In this document: piece after piece, positions 12,025 to 23,571 of the stretch
Numbering within the stretch: the stretch's first letter is position 1
Layout: the number at the start of each line of letters is the position of its first letter
Assembly: GCA_029255685.2 (NCBI GenBank)
Contig: CM055314.2
Location: 41,481,790 to 41,545,789, forward strand
Direction: 5' to 3'
DNA from: Silene conica
Lineage: Eukaryota > Streptophyta > Magnoliopsida > Caryophyllales > Caryophyllaceae
Length of the DNA stretch: 64,000 bases
The notes under the pieces: model-generated
Database searches by the model: none
What the model saw: only the letters and a program-made list of their open reading frames with translations
What the model was told of the DNA's origin: nothing
Program-made: the position numbers and the translations under genes

Positions 12025-12119
12025 ACACTAAGCTGGTCGGCCGACTAAAGTTTGCTACAGGCAGATTCGGGTATTATACCATCTACGCAGATTACTCCCT
12101 ACATCAAATATTTGGTGGT

Positions 12120-12454
12120 GTAGTGGTTAGAAACTGAGTTTCTACTAATTTGGTCATGTGTTCGACTCCAATGGTTAGTCCTTATTGAATTATTTAGAAC
12201 CAATTTTGCCCTGAAGGGTGGAGTCTAGTGGTTAAAACTTGGGTGAAATTCCCAAGAGACCCAGGTTCAAGCCTCCCCAAGAGCAAAATCTTGTGGAGCA
12301 TTCTTGGCCCGAGTCCATACCTAAATAGACTTCGAGCCTATCACCCTCGGGTGGTTTACCTGGTGTATGTGGTTTGCAGGCTAGTACATATACCCGCGGG
12401 TTTACCCAGTGCGCACCGATGGTAGCGGCTGCGGGTTCCCTCGTTACCAAAAAA
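12120..12454 (+). mobile_element. tRNA-derived SINE-like sequence
   Basis: Two tRNA-like heads are visible. At about 12120-12173 GTGTAGTGGTTAGAA and GTGTTCGACTCC resemble box A and box B; at about 12220-12275 TCTAGTGGTTAAAA and CAGGTTCAAGCC do so again. The downstream part (TTTACCCAGTGCGCACCG, then GTAGCGGCTGCGGGTTCCC) is, from memory, like the plant Au SINE body. It ends near ACCAAAAAA, directly before LINE sequence. No duplication is evident, so it may be a chimeric insertion. Confidence 0.55.
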
Positions 12455-12739
12455 TCTGTTGTATATGTGATCAAGCACCAGAAACTGATCAACACTTGTT
12501 CTTCAGATGTCCATACATAAGCCAAATCATGGCTCATCTTTCTCAATAGACTGGCATTATTTTACCTACTGCGGACTATGTAACGTGGAGGAAAGCTAAG
12601 AGATATTCCAAGCTCAAAGGAGGGATAATTGATAGCATTCTAAATGCTATTGTCTACTACGTATGGCAGCAGAGAAATCAGAGCAGGATGGATGGGGTGT
12701 TGTATACTCCTATGAAATGTACACGCACTACAAGAAATA

Positions 12740-13260
12740 AGGTTGTTAGCGACCGATGAAAACGGTTGGAAACAGGCAAAGTCGGTCGCTAAAACAGCTT
12801 ACCTACCGCTTTATGTGAATTAGTGACCGACTGGAGTCGGTCGGTAAATCTAGTCGGTAATTTTTATTTACCGACCGATGCTCGGTGGTCGGTAATTTAC
12901 CCACCGATAGCGTGGTTGGTAATTTAATTTTCGGTTGGTAACTTACCACATTGACTAGTCAAACTTAAAATTATTATCGGTCGGTAAATATTAGGCGGTC
13001 GGTAATTTGTAACCGATAATCGGTTGGTAAAACTATGTCGGTAGGTAATTACCGACCGAAATTCGGTTGGTAATTAGTTAAGGCGGTTGGTAACGTATCT
13101 TTGAAAAACTAAAAACAGAGGGTTCGTCGGTGGGTAATTTTTATTGTCGGTCGGTAATTTGTTGAAATCGGTAGGTATTTAATTTTTCCAGAAACTTAAG
13201 CGGTTGGTAATTTTTATATGCGGTTGGTAATTGTTTTATTCGGTTGGTAATTATGGTTTA
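12740..13260 (+). repeat. Left subterminal repeats of the CACTA element
   Basis: About 25 copies, in both orientations, of a 10-mer close to CGGTTGGTAA or CGGTCGGTAA. In En/Spm elements such subterminal repeats bind TNPA. Confidence 0.85.
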
Positions 13261-13491
13261 TACTATCAATTTTTTCCCACATTTATTCCTCCCACTTTCC
13301 TATATAAATTCCTGCAATTTGAAACACACCCATGTTTGGTCCAACAAACAACCCACTTTTCATTTCGTAATGACCAAATATTGTGCCAAATACATAATAC
13401 CTACAAATCCAAGTTATGTCTTTTACACCACAACTAACACTAAATCTAAACAACATTATGGTCAAGTACATACTAACCTTAAAGACTAAAG

Positions 13492-15672
13492 TTAACTAAC
13501 TTCAAAACCTACACCGGCTCCTCCAATCCCACCTCCGCCGGAATTATCATCATTAGGGTTACGAGAAGGGTTGAGAAGGCTATTATTGCAATGGTAATGA
13601 GTTTGAGATTGAAACATTTGAGTCAAGGCTTCAATTTGACGACTCATATCTTCTTGGTTTTTCATAATCCTTTCTTCCCTTATTCGAGCTTCTTCTTCTT
13701 TTTGTTGTGTTTCCTCCCGAAACTTCCTAAATTCCACGGCTTCTCTTTCACGTGCCTCCATTGTTTGAATTAGAACACCGGGAATATAGGTTTCGGATGC
13801 TGAAGACTTACCTCTAGTTGATGACTGGGTTCGATTGTAATACAATGGTGCGGGAGTTCCCAAACCAAATACTTCACCCATTTGAAATCCCTTATTCAAC
13901 TCGAACCAAATTTTATTAGGATCTACGGCAGTCCCTGTTCTTCAAGGTCACGAACCCGAATTTCATACTCCTCCTACATTATCCAAAAAATAACAAGGCA
14001 TTAATAATGACAATAACATATAACCAAACATGAGTAAAATTCAAGTATTTTATAATCGTGATACTGACATATTTTTTTTTTGCTTTCGGATGACTCCATA
14101 CTGTTGGGGCTGGTGTCCTTGACAATTAAGTACAATGACTTATTAAATCTCTTTAAGGATCACAAGGGCATACTTTTGTATTATTACCAGTTGATCCACG
14201 TTTATCAATAACGGTTGGCTTGCTAGATAAGTTTGACGTTATTGTCATACGGATGGCGGTGATCAACTGGTCCCTATACGTCACACCTATAGGACACGTT
14301 TGAGAGATGTGAAGGTATGAAAATACAGTCACATTTATGCCGGATATGACTAAACAGTTAGTCAGAGGTGTTGACTAATAAATTAGTCAATAAGATGTTG
14401 AGATTATTATTTAATACGGATTAAATAATTTTAGCTAATACGGATTACAAGATTAATTCGTAAATTAAATATAAACGGTTATATTTAATTAAATATAGTA
14501 TTCGCGTATTAATATAAACAGTTATATTAATTTGGGTAATTATACAAGATCGTATTTTGTCAGACCATTATTAATATATCGACTGTATTAATATCTGATA
14601 ACATGTTACGATTTATAAATAAAACCCGCGAACAACTTAAAGCTAAACGGGTCGAATCACGCAAAGGTATAAGGTAAGAGTGGAAAAAGCCCACCCTTAC
14701 CCAAGACCCATTCGGCCGACCTAAGTAATACAAAAGGAGAGTCTTTCTCCTTTTGTCACTGACTGGTAATTCATAATTCTCATAATTAGGGTTTTGAGAA
14801 CATCTTTTTCCCAAAACTCAGATCTCACATCTAAAACCTCACAAAAGCTCTCCCCATATTGCAAGGCAATTGGAGAGTATTTTCTAGCACACGCGGCATC
14901 ATCTCAATCAAGTCTTGGGTGCAAGTTATAGGAGGGAATTTACTTTAATTCCTGTTCTTAGGCCATAAGCACAAAGGACCAAAGGTTGAATTCTTTTTCT
15001 TATCCTTTTTAATCTTATGACTATAAACACAACTGTATTTTTCATTAAAATCTTGCAAGTTTAGGGTGAATACATGCTTTATTCCCCACACATACATCTT
15101 TGCCATCAACCACTTTCTTATGAGTATCAACAAAAAGCTCAACTGCATTAGGGATCTTGCCCTCTTTATCCTTTTTTGCCTTTGGAAAAATCAAAATAGA
15201 TAATCATTGATAAATACTAACAATTAATAATGAAATTAGGAAAAAAAACAAGTTAAATGTTTTGAATTAATTACCATCTTTGCCGCATGTTTCACCGCTT
15301 TAATTGATCCGTAATGATGTGTAGTCGGGCCATCTTCCCCGCCTTTCTTGTTAATCGATGCTTCATTCACCGCACCTTTGAGATGCACCCTACACGTTTC
15401 CTTGAAATTTTTCCTACACTCATCGTCATACTTTGGATCCCACTTGCACAAACTCTAACACAAGAAAGACTTTGTGTTATTAAATAAGCAATATATTATA
15501 CTTAACTAAATAATTAACAAAATAAGAGACATATAACAAATACCTTGAAATGATTGAACCATGCATCTCTTTTCCTTTGAGGTGTTTCCCTCCAATTAAA
15601 ATAAGGGGAATCGTAGCTGTTTTTGAAAGAGCGGGTAACTCTCCGAACGACTTTAGTGTCATCAAACCTTTG
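13492..15672 (-). pseudogene. TNPA-like plant transposase gene (Ptta/En/Spm type), interrupted
   Basis: Several minus-strand segments match the plant En/Spm accessory transposase family. About 15672-15546 reads SYDSPYFNWRETPQRKRDAW; 15451-15280 includes CRVHLKGAVNEASI; about 15212-15096 includes AVELFVDTHKKVVDGKD; 13899-13492 is a Glu/Arg-rich coiled-coil-like end followed by a Gly-rich tail. Gaps between segments fit introns. A Copia solo LTR sits in the coding part at 14102-15090 with duplication CATAC. An acidic ORF upstream (16366-16181, runs of Glu and Asp) may be a 5' exon, but this is uncertain. Confidence 0.65.
14102..15090 (+). repeat. Copia-type solo LTR, family 1, plus orientation
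   Basis: A 989-bp LTR starting TGTTGGGGCTGG and ending TTCCCCACA, flanked by the perfect duplication CATAC (14097-14101, 15091-15095). It belongs to the same family as 23980-24969, which is in the opposite orientation. ORFs within it are not credible. Confidence 0.9.
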
Positions 15673-17084
15673 ACAATATACATATTATAAAATTAAAGTA
15701 CAATTGATTGTAATTCAGTTTTGAAATATATTTAGTAGAATATGGATAATAAATTGTACCACAACTTGCCCGGTTCTATATCGATTACATCTGCTTCTGT
15801 TCCCATAACCGTCTCCGAATTTTGATCTACTTCCATCATGAAGCTGTCTCCAGAGCCCTCCAACTCCTCATCTTCCAACTCTTCTTCCAGGTTCCTTAAT
15901 ACCACTTCTCTTCCTCATCCTCGTCCGCGTCCTCGTCCTCATCCACCTGTCATCCTAAACAAACCCAACCCAAGAAATAGATATATAATACCAAGCACAT
16001 TCTAAAAGCACATTTGCAATTCCACCACATTCTGAACATTCACTCACTACAATCACCTTAACATTAGGATGGAGGGAGTAAAAGTAATAACAAATCAAAC
16101 ATGATTGAAAGCAAATTGTATTTGTTACAAAGCATAGTGAAATAAGGTAATCAAACAACAAACACGAAATGTTCTTCTAACTAGTCTTCTTCTTCTTCAT
16201 CTTCATCTTCATCTTCATCATCATCATCACCACCATCCTCCTCCTCCTTCTCCTCCTCCTCCTCCAAATCATTTATAAAATCATCTTCATCTTCCTCATA
16301 CAATTCATTATTTCTTCTTTGTAATATATGCACATCCACCATTAAGATCAACTGAATACAAAACATCAGCCATTTTCATGTTAAATGATGAGTCAGACAC
16401 TTAAAAAATCCAGTTTCACTTACTATTACAGGAAAGCGGATCAGTTTTTACACAAACAACTTGCAAAGTGAACAGAAACAAGGAATTTCTGAAGTTTACA
16501 CAACATTAAAAACCCGCATTATAAATCCGAATGAAATCGCAATTTCTCGTCTCCCATACTCAACAACAAGCTATAGTTGTCAAAATTATCAAAAACATAA
16601 TACTGCCATACGCAAAACTACACACAAAGGCACAATCTAGGGTAAAACAGTAACATTTAACAATGTAGATAAAACTGTAAAGAATAGAGGGAATTGAAGA
16701 ATATCCCCAATTTTTCGTAACCATAACAACCGTGCCGGAATCAATTTCGAAAATACATACAAACCATATAATAACTAATCAAATACTACACAAATTAGAT
16801 GTAAACATCAATAATTAAAACTAAAAGTTAGGGGGAAAACTTACCTAAATCAAATTAGGGATTAGAAAATAATTGAAACAAAGATGGTGAGCAGTGACGG
16901 ATGCACGACTCGTCAGTGGTGGTCGCAGCGTAGAGGCGTCGTGGTGGTAGCAGCGTAGAGGGGTTGTGGCGGTAGCAGCGTGGTGGGGCGGTAGCAGCGT
17001 AGGGAGTATTTTGTTGGGTTAGTTTTTGAAGTGATTGAGAAAGGGAAATTGGTGAATGGTCGGGTTTATTTTCAATGGTCTGAC
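15673..17084 (-). other. CACTA internal noncoding region
   Basis: Mostly AT-rich. It holds an acidic ORF on the minus strand (16366-16181) and a short minisatellite at about 16915-17005 (units around GGTGGTAGCAGCGT, four copies). I see no other gene here. Confidence 0.55.
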
Positions 17085-17310
17085 ATTTAGCGACCGATAG
17101 TTAACATTTTGCGACCGCTAACAAAACTCGGTTGGTAAAACTGTTTATACCAACCGCTTATTCGTGTTTTGAGACCGATTCTAGGTCGGTTGGTAAATTT
17201 ACCAACCAAATTATATTTACCAACCGTTTTCGGTCGCTAAAAGATTTTAGTGACCGAGTTTATAAGCGGTCGCTATTTTCCAGTTGGTAATGAGCGCTTT
17301 TCTTGTAGTG
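17085..17310 (-). repeat. Right subterminal repeats of the CACTA element
   Basis: About ten copies of the same subterminal 10-mer (for example CGGTTGGTAA) in both orientations, before the terminus TTCTTGTAGTG. Confidence 0.8.
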
Positions 17311-18356
17311 ACGGCTTATTAAGCAAGACATTATCCAGACTATCATTCCTAAACTGAAGGGGGAGCTTCAAAGAAAAGATTTAAGGTGGATTGATCATCT
17401 TAGAAGAGAGTAATTGGGGTCTAATTGTTAGCAATTATGATATCTCTGTTTTTCATATGGAAATGGTGATGTAAGTCCTTCTAGGACTATACTCTATGAT
17501 GTAATGATTCTTTTATGATTCTAATATATTTTTTACATTTTCACAAAAAAAGGAATTCATAGCGAGCATTAATCTAAACATAAGATAACAACAAAGGCTT
17601 TGGGATTCTAAACTAAACCGGATGCTAATAATTCTATAAAGATAACAATATCAAAACTGAAATTAAGAGAATTACCGCAGAAGGAATTAGGGCAGAAAAG
17701 ACAAGCTTTATTGAATTCCGTGGAAAGATTGCTTGAACAATGAATTGAAACTAAAGAAAAAGTGTTTTGAATAGTAAGAACTAGATGCTAAGAATTTGAT
17801 AAGTAAAAGATTAAATGAAAACTACTGTATACTAATGATGGCTAAAACTTGATGTAAAAACTGCCTCCTTGACTCCTAATTACGATTTGCTTAAGTAGGC
17901 GACAAAACATAATCTTCTTTCTTGACCTAATCCGTATATGGGCTTTGCGGAGGTTTCTGAAACTGCGTCTTGGTCGACCGACCAGGTAATGGGGTCGGTC
18001 GACCGTTATCGGGCTTGGTGGATTTTTGATCTTGAGATAACAGGTCTTCTGGTCGACCGACCAAGGTAGTCGGTCGGTCGACCGGGTTTCCTGTGTGTCA
18101 GCCTTGATTTCGTCTAAATTTGATATTTTGGTACTTGGTATGCGCTTTGAGTTGCTTCCTCTTCGTTCCCTGGTTATGAAAAAATCGCAAGGGTAGAAAT
18201 TTGGTATAAAATCGCCTCTTTTCTGCATAATTCTGCAAAAGAGCATAAAAACACGAAAGTAGACAATTGTTGGGAAATAAAGGCTAAAACATCGTAAATG
18301 AGCGCTAAAATGCGTGTTAAAATAGATGTAAAACATCATAAAATAGACACGCATCA

Positions 18357-18393
18357 AATTCCCCAAACCAAACCTTGCTTGCCCTCTAGCAAG
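18357..18393 (-). promoter_or_regulatory. Terminal hairpin and polypurine tract of element F
   Basis: On the minus strand CTTGCTAG-AGGG-CAAGCAAG (18393-18374, one mismatch in the stem) is followed by GGTTTGGTTTGGGGAATT up to the LTR at 18356. Confidence 0.75.
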
Positions 18394-20514
18394 AATTAGA
18401 CTCGATCTTAAACTAATGGAACGATTTCAATATCAGAGCGAGATTTACATGTAATTCTAAACCAATGCCAAGTAGCAAAATTAGAAAGTATTCAAATCAT
18501 GCAAACGAGGTATGGAGTTGTCAAACTTGCAAAACTATTGACTTATAGAGACTTTATACCATGGACTCTCGCAGGACGCTCGAGACACACATGAAGCAAA
18601 GGGTGAGTATATGTAAAAGATAGAAAGAAGTATATTGTAAAGACACTCACCTAACTTCGAGCCATGAAAACATGCTTGCAATTTAACATGAAAAAGAATT
18701 CTACAACTATGTATAAACATACTTATTAAGTGACTTGGATACATGCAATTGAGGTAATGAAAGATATGTGAGGTGACAGGTAAAAGAGGTTAAGATGTTT
18801 TTGGACTTGTGGGGTTAGTAGCCAAGCTAGTAAAACAAGTTCCCAACAACATATTTCATGACTTTTGACATTATGAAAGTGCTCTTTTGTAGCACAACTC
18901 TCACATTATATAGAAGAAAGGACTCCCAAATATTTTGAATGAAGTACGGGAGTGATAACATGTGAAAGAAAGGAATTTTCAGAACGAATTTTGAACTTCT
19001 GATCCTGTCAGTTGGTCGACCGACCAATGGGGACGGTCGGTCGACTGACGTGCAGGTTTCTTTTGATTTTTCGTTTTTCTTTCTTTCTTTTTCTTTCGTT
19101 TTCTTTCTTTTTCTATTCTTATTCTTTTTTCCTTTTTCTTTCTTTCTTTCCTCTTTTTGCTCAAGATGGCATACAAACCAAGATGCCTCAAAAAATATTC
19201 CAAAGACCACAAACACTAGCTTGGACGGGTAGGCTAAGTATAGGATGTAGTTTTGGGGGATAGAAAGGCAATTTTGGCTATGTAGGGCTATTGGGTAAAT
19301 AAGAGAAAAGGGATCCCAAATGCATGTACCAAGACTTCACAAAACGAGATAGTAAACAAGTATAAAGCAATTCATGTTCATGTTTATGCATAATGAGGTA
19401 ACATGTTCCTAGGGGAGTACTACTCACATCCTAGACAACTGGTTTAAGAATGAAACCAGGAATAAAGCTGTAAAACTCAGAATGTAAAGTAGATTGCCAA
19501 GGTATAAGTCAAGTCTCAAGAAAACAAGTTGACAAAAACTCGTAGGAAAGCATAAGACCCTTATACTAAAACAAGTTGACAAGGCAAGGCGAAGGCAAAA
19601 ACATGTGAAAATTGCAAAGTCATCATTGAAATACTTTTTTTCCGACTCGACCTATATGCTAAAATAAACGTGCATTTTTTTGAAAATTTTAAAATGTTTC
19701 TGTTTTTTGGATTTTTCTTTTGTACATGCAAGGAAAATAAAGAAAAGAACGAATGCAATACAGAAATGCAATAAACGTGTGACAAAACTGCAATGGATCA
19801 ATGCATGTGACACAAAACCATTCCCCAAACCAACCCGGACAATGTCCCCATTGTGCATTAGCCTAAGTAAAGGTTTTATAAATGCGAAAAGTAAAAAAAC
19901 AACAGAACATGGAAAGAACTCACCGGATTTTTAAGCGCATGAGAAACCTTCCCAAACCAGCGTAAGCTAAGAGGTTTTGGTGGCCAGCAGTGCCACTCCA
20001 AGTACCTAAAAAAGTCAAATGAAGAGAGACCTTTTTCGGGGATTAAACGCGTTTTGGGTGATGTATAATGCATTTGAGGGTTTGAACAAAAGAGAAAAAG
20101 TGGAAGCATAAAAGACAAAATAGGGAAAAGAACTCCCTTATGGCGTTTGCACGCTTCCCAAGAAATCACGAACAGTCTGCACAGGCGAAATGGTCGACCG
20201 ACAAGACGGCAGACTACAGTGTCTTCTGATCTGCATGAATCTGGTCGACCGACTGATGGTGGTGGTCGGCCGACTGGATTTCCTGTAAAGTGGCCTTCTT
20301 TTCCTCGAAATTAACTTGTATCAACCAAGTTAATCTTCCCCAAACCTGAAAAACATTATATATGCGCCCAAAACATGCGCAAAAATCCAGAACCAAGTCT
20401 AATTGTCTCGACTACGTAACAAACCAAAAATTGTTCTAAAAACTAAAGCAAGCAAAAAACTAAGTAGTCTCAACAAAACAGAAAATTGTCTTAGGTACTA
20501 AAAACTTGAAGTTC
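18357..20514 (-). other. 3' noncoding region of element F
   Basis: Reading on the minus strand: the end of the protease frame, a motif pair (about 20193-20275), an internal hairpin with PPT-like tract (19820-19856), a purine-rich A/G tract (about 19060-19165) next to a motif pair (19015-19045), the conserved block CTCGAGCG near 18575, then the terminal hairpin and polypurine tract. No gene is seen. Confidence 0.7.
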
Positions 20515-23451
20515 TCATCCGCGAAAGATGCGAAAAATCACGGACCACGACTTTTGGCTATATGTCGTAGTCTCCACCGTGTTCGTTTGAATTGCCAAAC
20601 ACGTCTCCTCTCCGTCGCAAAGCATATGCGACGGACCACTCTTATTCTCTTCTTCTCTTCTCCTCTTGTCCTTCTCATCGACCACATCCGGATCTTCATC
20701 CTCCTTGTAGCTTAGGATTCCGAGTCCTCCCCGTTGCACAACGACCTCTTTGACTGGGGGCTTCCCCAAACCATTTCCTGCGATAGGCAAAACAAGCACG
20801 TCCTCCATATTGCTCCCAATCTGGGGCGGAGGTGCAAAAACAGGTATGGGTGTAGGCATTAAAATAGGAGAAGTGGTGATGACCTCATACTTCTTCTCAG
20901 AAGTGATAGCATTACATGTGATGGGGGTCATAGCATCCTTCTTCCTATAGGACAGACCGAAGATGATAGAATGCTTCCCTACCTTAAAAGTCAAGGTCCC
21001 ACTACCTATGTCAATGATGGCTCCAGCGGTATGTAAGAAGGGAGTCCCTAGTATGATAGGTATATGGGCATCCTCAGGGATGTCCAAAACTACAAAGTCA
21101 ACTGGGAAGAAGAACCTGTCAATGCGCACAAGGATGTTTTCCAACACCCCTATGGGTTCCATAGACGCACGGTCGGCCATTTGTACCGTCATGCTAGTCG
21201 TTGCGAAGGTGGTCATACCTAATTTTAAGGCCACACTTAAGGGCATAAAACTGATGCTAGCCCCTAAGTCACATAGGGCCTTCTTAACTGGGAAGGTCCC
21301 TATGTTACAAGGTATAGAAAAACTCCCGGGGTTCTCTAACTTATGAAAGGCAATGACATGGGACATAAAAATAGAGGATTCTTCGGTAAGTGCTACCGCC
21401 TCTACCTTATCAAGAGACCGCTTTCGGGTTAAAAGCTGTCTCATAAATTTTAAATACGAGGGAACCTGTTGGACTAATTCTAAGAATGGTACTTGTACAT
21501 TAAGTAAACGAATAACATCTTTGAATTTATCAAATGATACTTGTTCTTTCGTGGGCAGAAGTCGCTCCGGATATGGAGGAGTAGAGCTTTCAGTATTTGC
21601 GGCTCTCTTTAAAAATTTGGGGGTCTTGTCACCTCGGAATAGGAATTCCCTTAGGTTATCAGGCATTTCAGGCCTGAAGGAATCCGTCGGTTCAGCCACC
21701 TCGGTCGGTCGACCATCATCCTCGGTCGGTCGACCATCATCCTCGGTCGGTCGACCAACTCCCTGTTCTGCAGAATTTCCAGAAGCCTCTGGAATCGCGT
21801 CCGTGGTCGACCGACTAGCATCATTGGTCGGTCGACCAGAATTGCTGCTACTCGGACTTTGCCTTTTCCCCTTTCCTTTCCCACCAGCTTTCTCATCTCC
21901 AACTTTAGCCCCGCTCCGCAGTTATATTATGTTTAAAATCTCTTTCTTTTGGTCCGTTTTGGTCGGAAGTTGACCCGGGACCTGTGTCTCGTTCTTGCTC
22001 GCAATTAGAGCAATCTGAGACTCCAACATTTTCATTCCCGCCTCTCGTGCCTGTGACTCCTTCTGGACCAACCCTATAAGATTTTCGATTAGAGCATCCG
22101 TATTGGGTGGTGGGTTTGAAGGTGGTTGAGAGACGAAAGGTGGTTTTTGGAAGTTTTGTTTGTGCGGAGGGATGTAAGCTTGGTTTTGGTTTTGTTGTTG
22201 GTGTTGTGGGTTAAGGACGTTTTGGCTTGTCCATCTCATGTGAGGGTGGACATTGTTGTTGTTCGGGTCATAAAAATTGTTTCCGCGGTAGTGTTGGAAA
22301 GCCGAACATGTTTCATTGGATGAAGTACAAAATTTTGAAACGTGCCCCTCTCCTTCGCATCTCTCACATATAAACGGACCATCAGAAACTTCATTCACTT
22401 GGTACATGCCACCCTTACTCCCACTCCCAATCTCAAACTTACCACTGTTAACCTCAAGCTTACCCAATTTGGCCATTAAAGCCTCAATGGCTGCAACATT
22501 TGACTCAGCCTTCATTTGGTTACCACGGGAAGTCCCGTGTTCAGCCCGATGTACTGTGACATCCTCCATGATCTTGAGACCCTTAGTCTCTCCCGAATTA
22601 TCCTGGAATCTCACATTGGCAGCGACATCTAGACATGATCGGTTATCATCATAGAGGCCATTATAGAACTGGTTACATAGAAACCACTGTTCGAATCCAT
22701 GATGAGGTATGGATCGAACGAGTCTCTTGAACCTAGTCCACGCCTCGCTAAAATCTTAAGAAGCTCCTTGTTTGAAGCTAGTGATCTGCGCCCTCAAGGC
22801 ATTAGTCTTGGCTGCGGAATAGTATTTCCGATAGAAGGCCAATGCTAATGTGTTCCAGTTGGTCACTCCCGCAGCAGTGCGGTCTAAGTCTCGGTACCAC
22901 TCCCTCGCCGAGTCTCGGAGGGAAAAGATAAACATTATTTGCTTGATCTGGTCCTGGGTCACTCCATCCCGGGGTGCAATAGAGCATATATAATCTGTGA
23001 AGATTTCTATATGCTTTGCTGCATCCTCATTAGCCGCGCCCCCGAACTGATTTTTCTCCACCATGGAGATGTAAGAGGGCTTGGCCTCGAATGGTTTCCC
23101 CGTGCCCGCAGGTAGAGTGAACCCTTTGTATATGTCCTTCACCTACGGCATGGAGTGACTGGCAATGCTTGCTTCTTCAGTCATCTTTTCCTCTTCTTCA
23201 AAGGTTTGGAAGTAGGTATTTATGGGTGTTTCGGGTATAGGTGGATTGTGAGGTGATTGTGGTTGATTTGGTGTAGGTAGGTTATTTTGTGGTGATGGTG
23301 GTGATGGTGGTTGATCAAAAATGTCTTCTTGAATTAGAGAAGATGGTGAACCTCCTTCCCTACTCTCTAGAAAACGCTTTTTCCTTGCTCTAAGATTCCT
23401 CTCAAGCTCAAGATCAAGTGGTAGGAGTTCTCCTTGAACCGACCTGCGTAT
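20515..23451 (-). pseudogene. gag-protease of element F
   Basis: On the minus strand a Retrotrans_gag-type domain (EWYRDLDRTAAGV), a CCHC zinc knuckle (CERCEGEGHVSKFC), a linker with GRPT repeats, and a retroviral-type aspartic protease (CDLGASISFMP; later FVVLDIPEDAHIPIILG). It stops at 20515 after FRIFRG with no reverse transcriptase. It is broken by loss of the start codon (ATA at 23451-23449, where H has ATG), a TAG at about 23140 where H has Gln, and a TAA at about 22755. The protease frame (21699-20515) is open. The C-terminal tail matches that of H. Confidence 0.85.
21690..21835 (-). repeat. Motif cluster in the gag linker of F
   Basis: Five copies of GGTCGACCGACC or close variants, three tightly spaced (21703-21752) and two more (21803-21832). 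Read on the minus strand they encode GRPT or SRST units between gag and protease. Confidence 0.85.
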
Positions 23452-23483
23452 AAGATGGAAACTACAAGAAAAAAGTGAGAAAG

Positions 23484-23508
23484 GTTTAAGGAACAAGGTT
23501 CCTTAAAC
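23484..23508 (-). other. Leader hairpin of element F
   Basis: GTTTAAGGAAC and GTTCCTTAAAC form a perfect 11-bp stem around a 3-base loop, between the primer-binding site and gag. Equivalent hairpins occur in B, H and M. Candidate RNA packaging or dimerisation element. Confidence 0.7.
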
Positions 23509-23548
23509 ACAAAAACAAAAACAAAAAACAATTAACACTGGCGTCACC

Positions 23549-23566
23549 TCCCCGGAAACGGCGCCA
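23549..23566 (-). promoter_or_regulatory. Primer-binding site of element F
   Basis: On the minus strand TGGCGCCGTTTCCGGGGA, a few bases inside the 5' LTR. It matches the 3' end of plant tRNA-Asp except at one position compared with B, H and M. Confidence 0.85.
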
Positions 23567-23571
23567 AAATT

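Larger units (their letters stand above)
12726..17310. mobile_element. CACTA (En/Spm) DNA transposon, non-autonomous
   Basis: The ends are CACTACAAGAAA (12726) and TTTCTTGTAGTG (17310), perfect inverted termini, flanked by the 3-bp duplication ACG (12723-12725, 17311-17313). Length is 4585 bp, or about 3.6 kb without the nested Copia solo LTR. Both ends carry many subterminal repeats. It encodes a broken TNPA-like gene on the minus strand. The TNP2-type transposase is absent, so it would depend on another element to move. Confidence 0.92.
12457..17551 (+). pseudogene. LINE 3' end (zf-RVT region), split by the CACTA element
   Basis: The frame at 12457-12725 starts CCICDQAPETDQHLFFRC, a zf-RVT-type cysteine/histidine motif found downstream of reverse transcriptase in plant LINEs. 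A TAG follows soon after, then a Trp- and Lys-rich segment. The frame continues after the CACTA element at 17311 and ends in a TAA near 17411. It is followed by a 3' UTR and a short A tail (17545-17551). It is 5'-truncated, as most LINE copies are. Removing the CACTA element with one copy of its duplication keeps the frame. Confidence 0.7.
12025..18356 (-). repeat. 3' LTR of element F, truncated and interrupted
   Basis: LTR sequence is present at about 12025-12110 and 17552-18356, ending at GCATCA 18356 next to the polypurine tract. Between them lie the SINE/LINE piece and the CACTA element. Compared with the intact LTR at 9460-11052, about 65 bases of target are missing at the LINE insertion, and the far side of the LTR is lost at the duplication junction near 12025. 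Confidence 0.75.

Noticed and set aside
12120..12275. tRNA genes
   Set aside because: Box A and B-like sequences are present, but no full cloverleaf with acceptor pairing; they fit a SINE head.
16181..16366. Independent acidic protein gene
   Set aside because: Low-complexity Glu/Asp run within the CACTA element; at most an exon of the TNPA-like gene.
21353..21973. Antisense ORFs rich in VGRP and VDRP opposite the F and H gag-protease frames
   Set aside because: Shadows of the GRPT-coding motif on the other strand. The true frames carry gag and protease domains.
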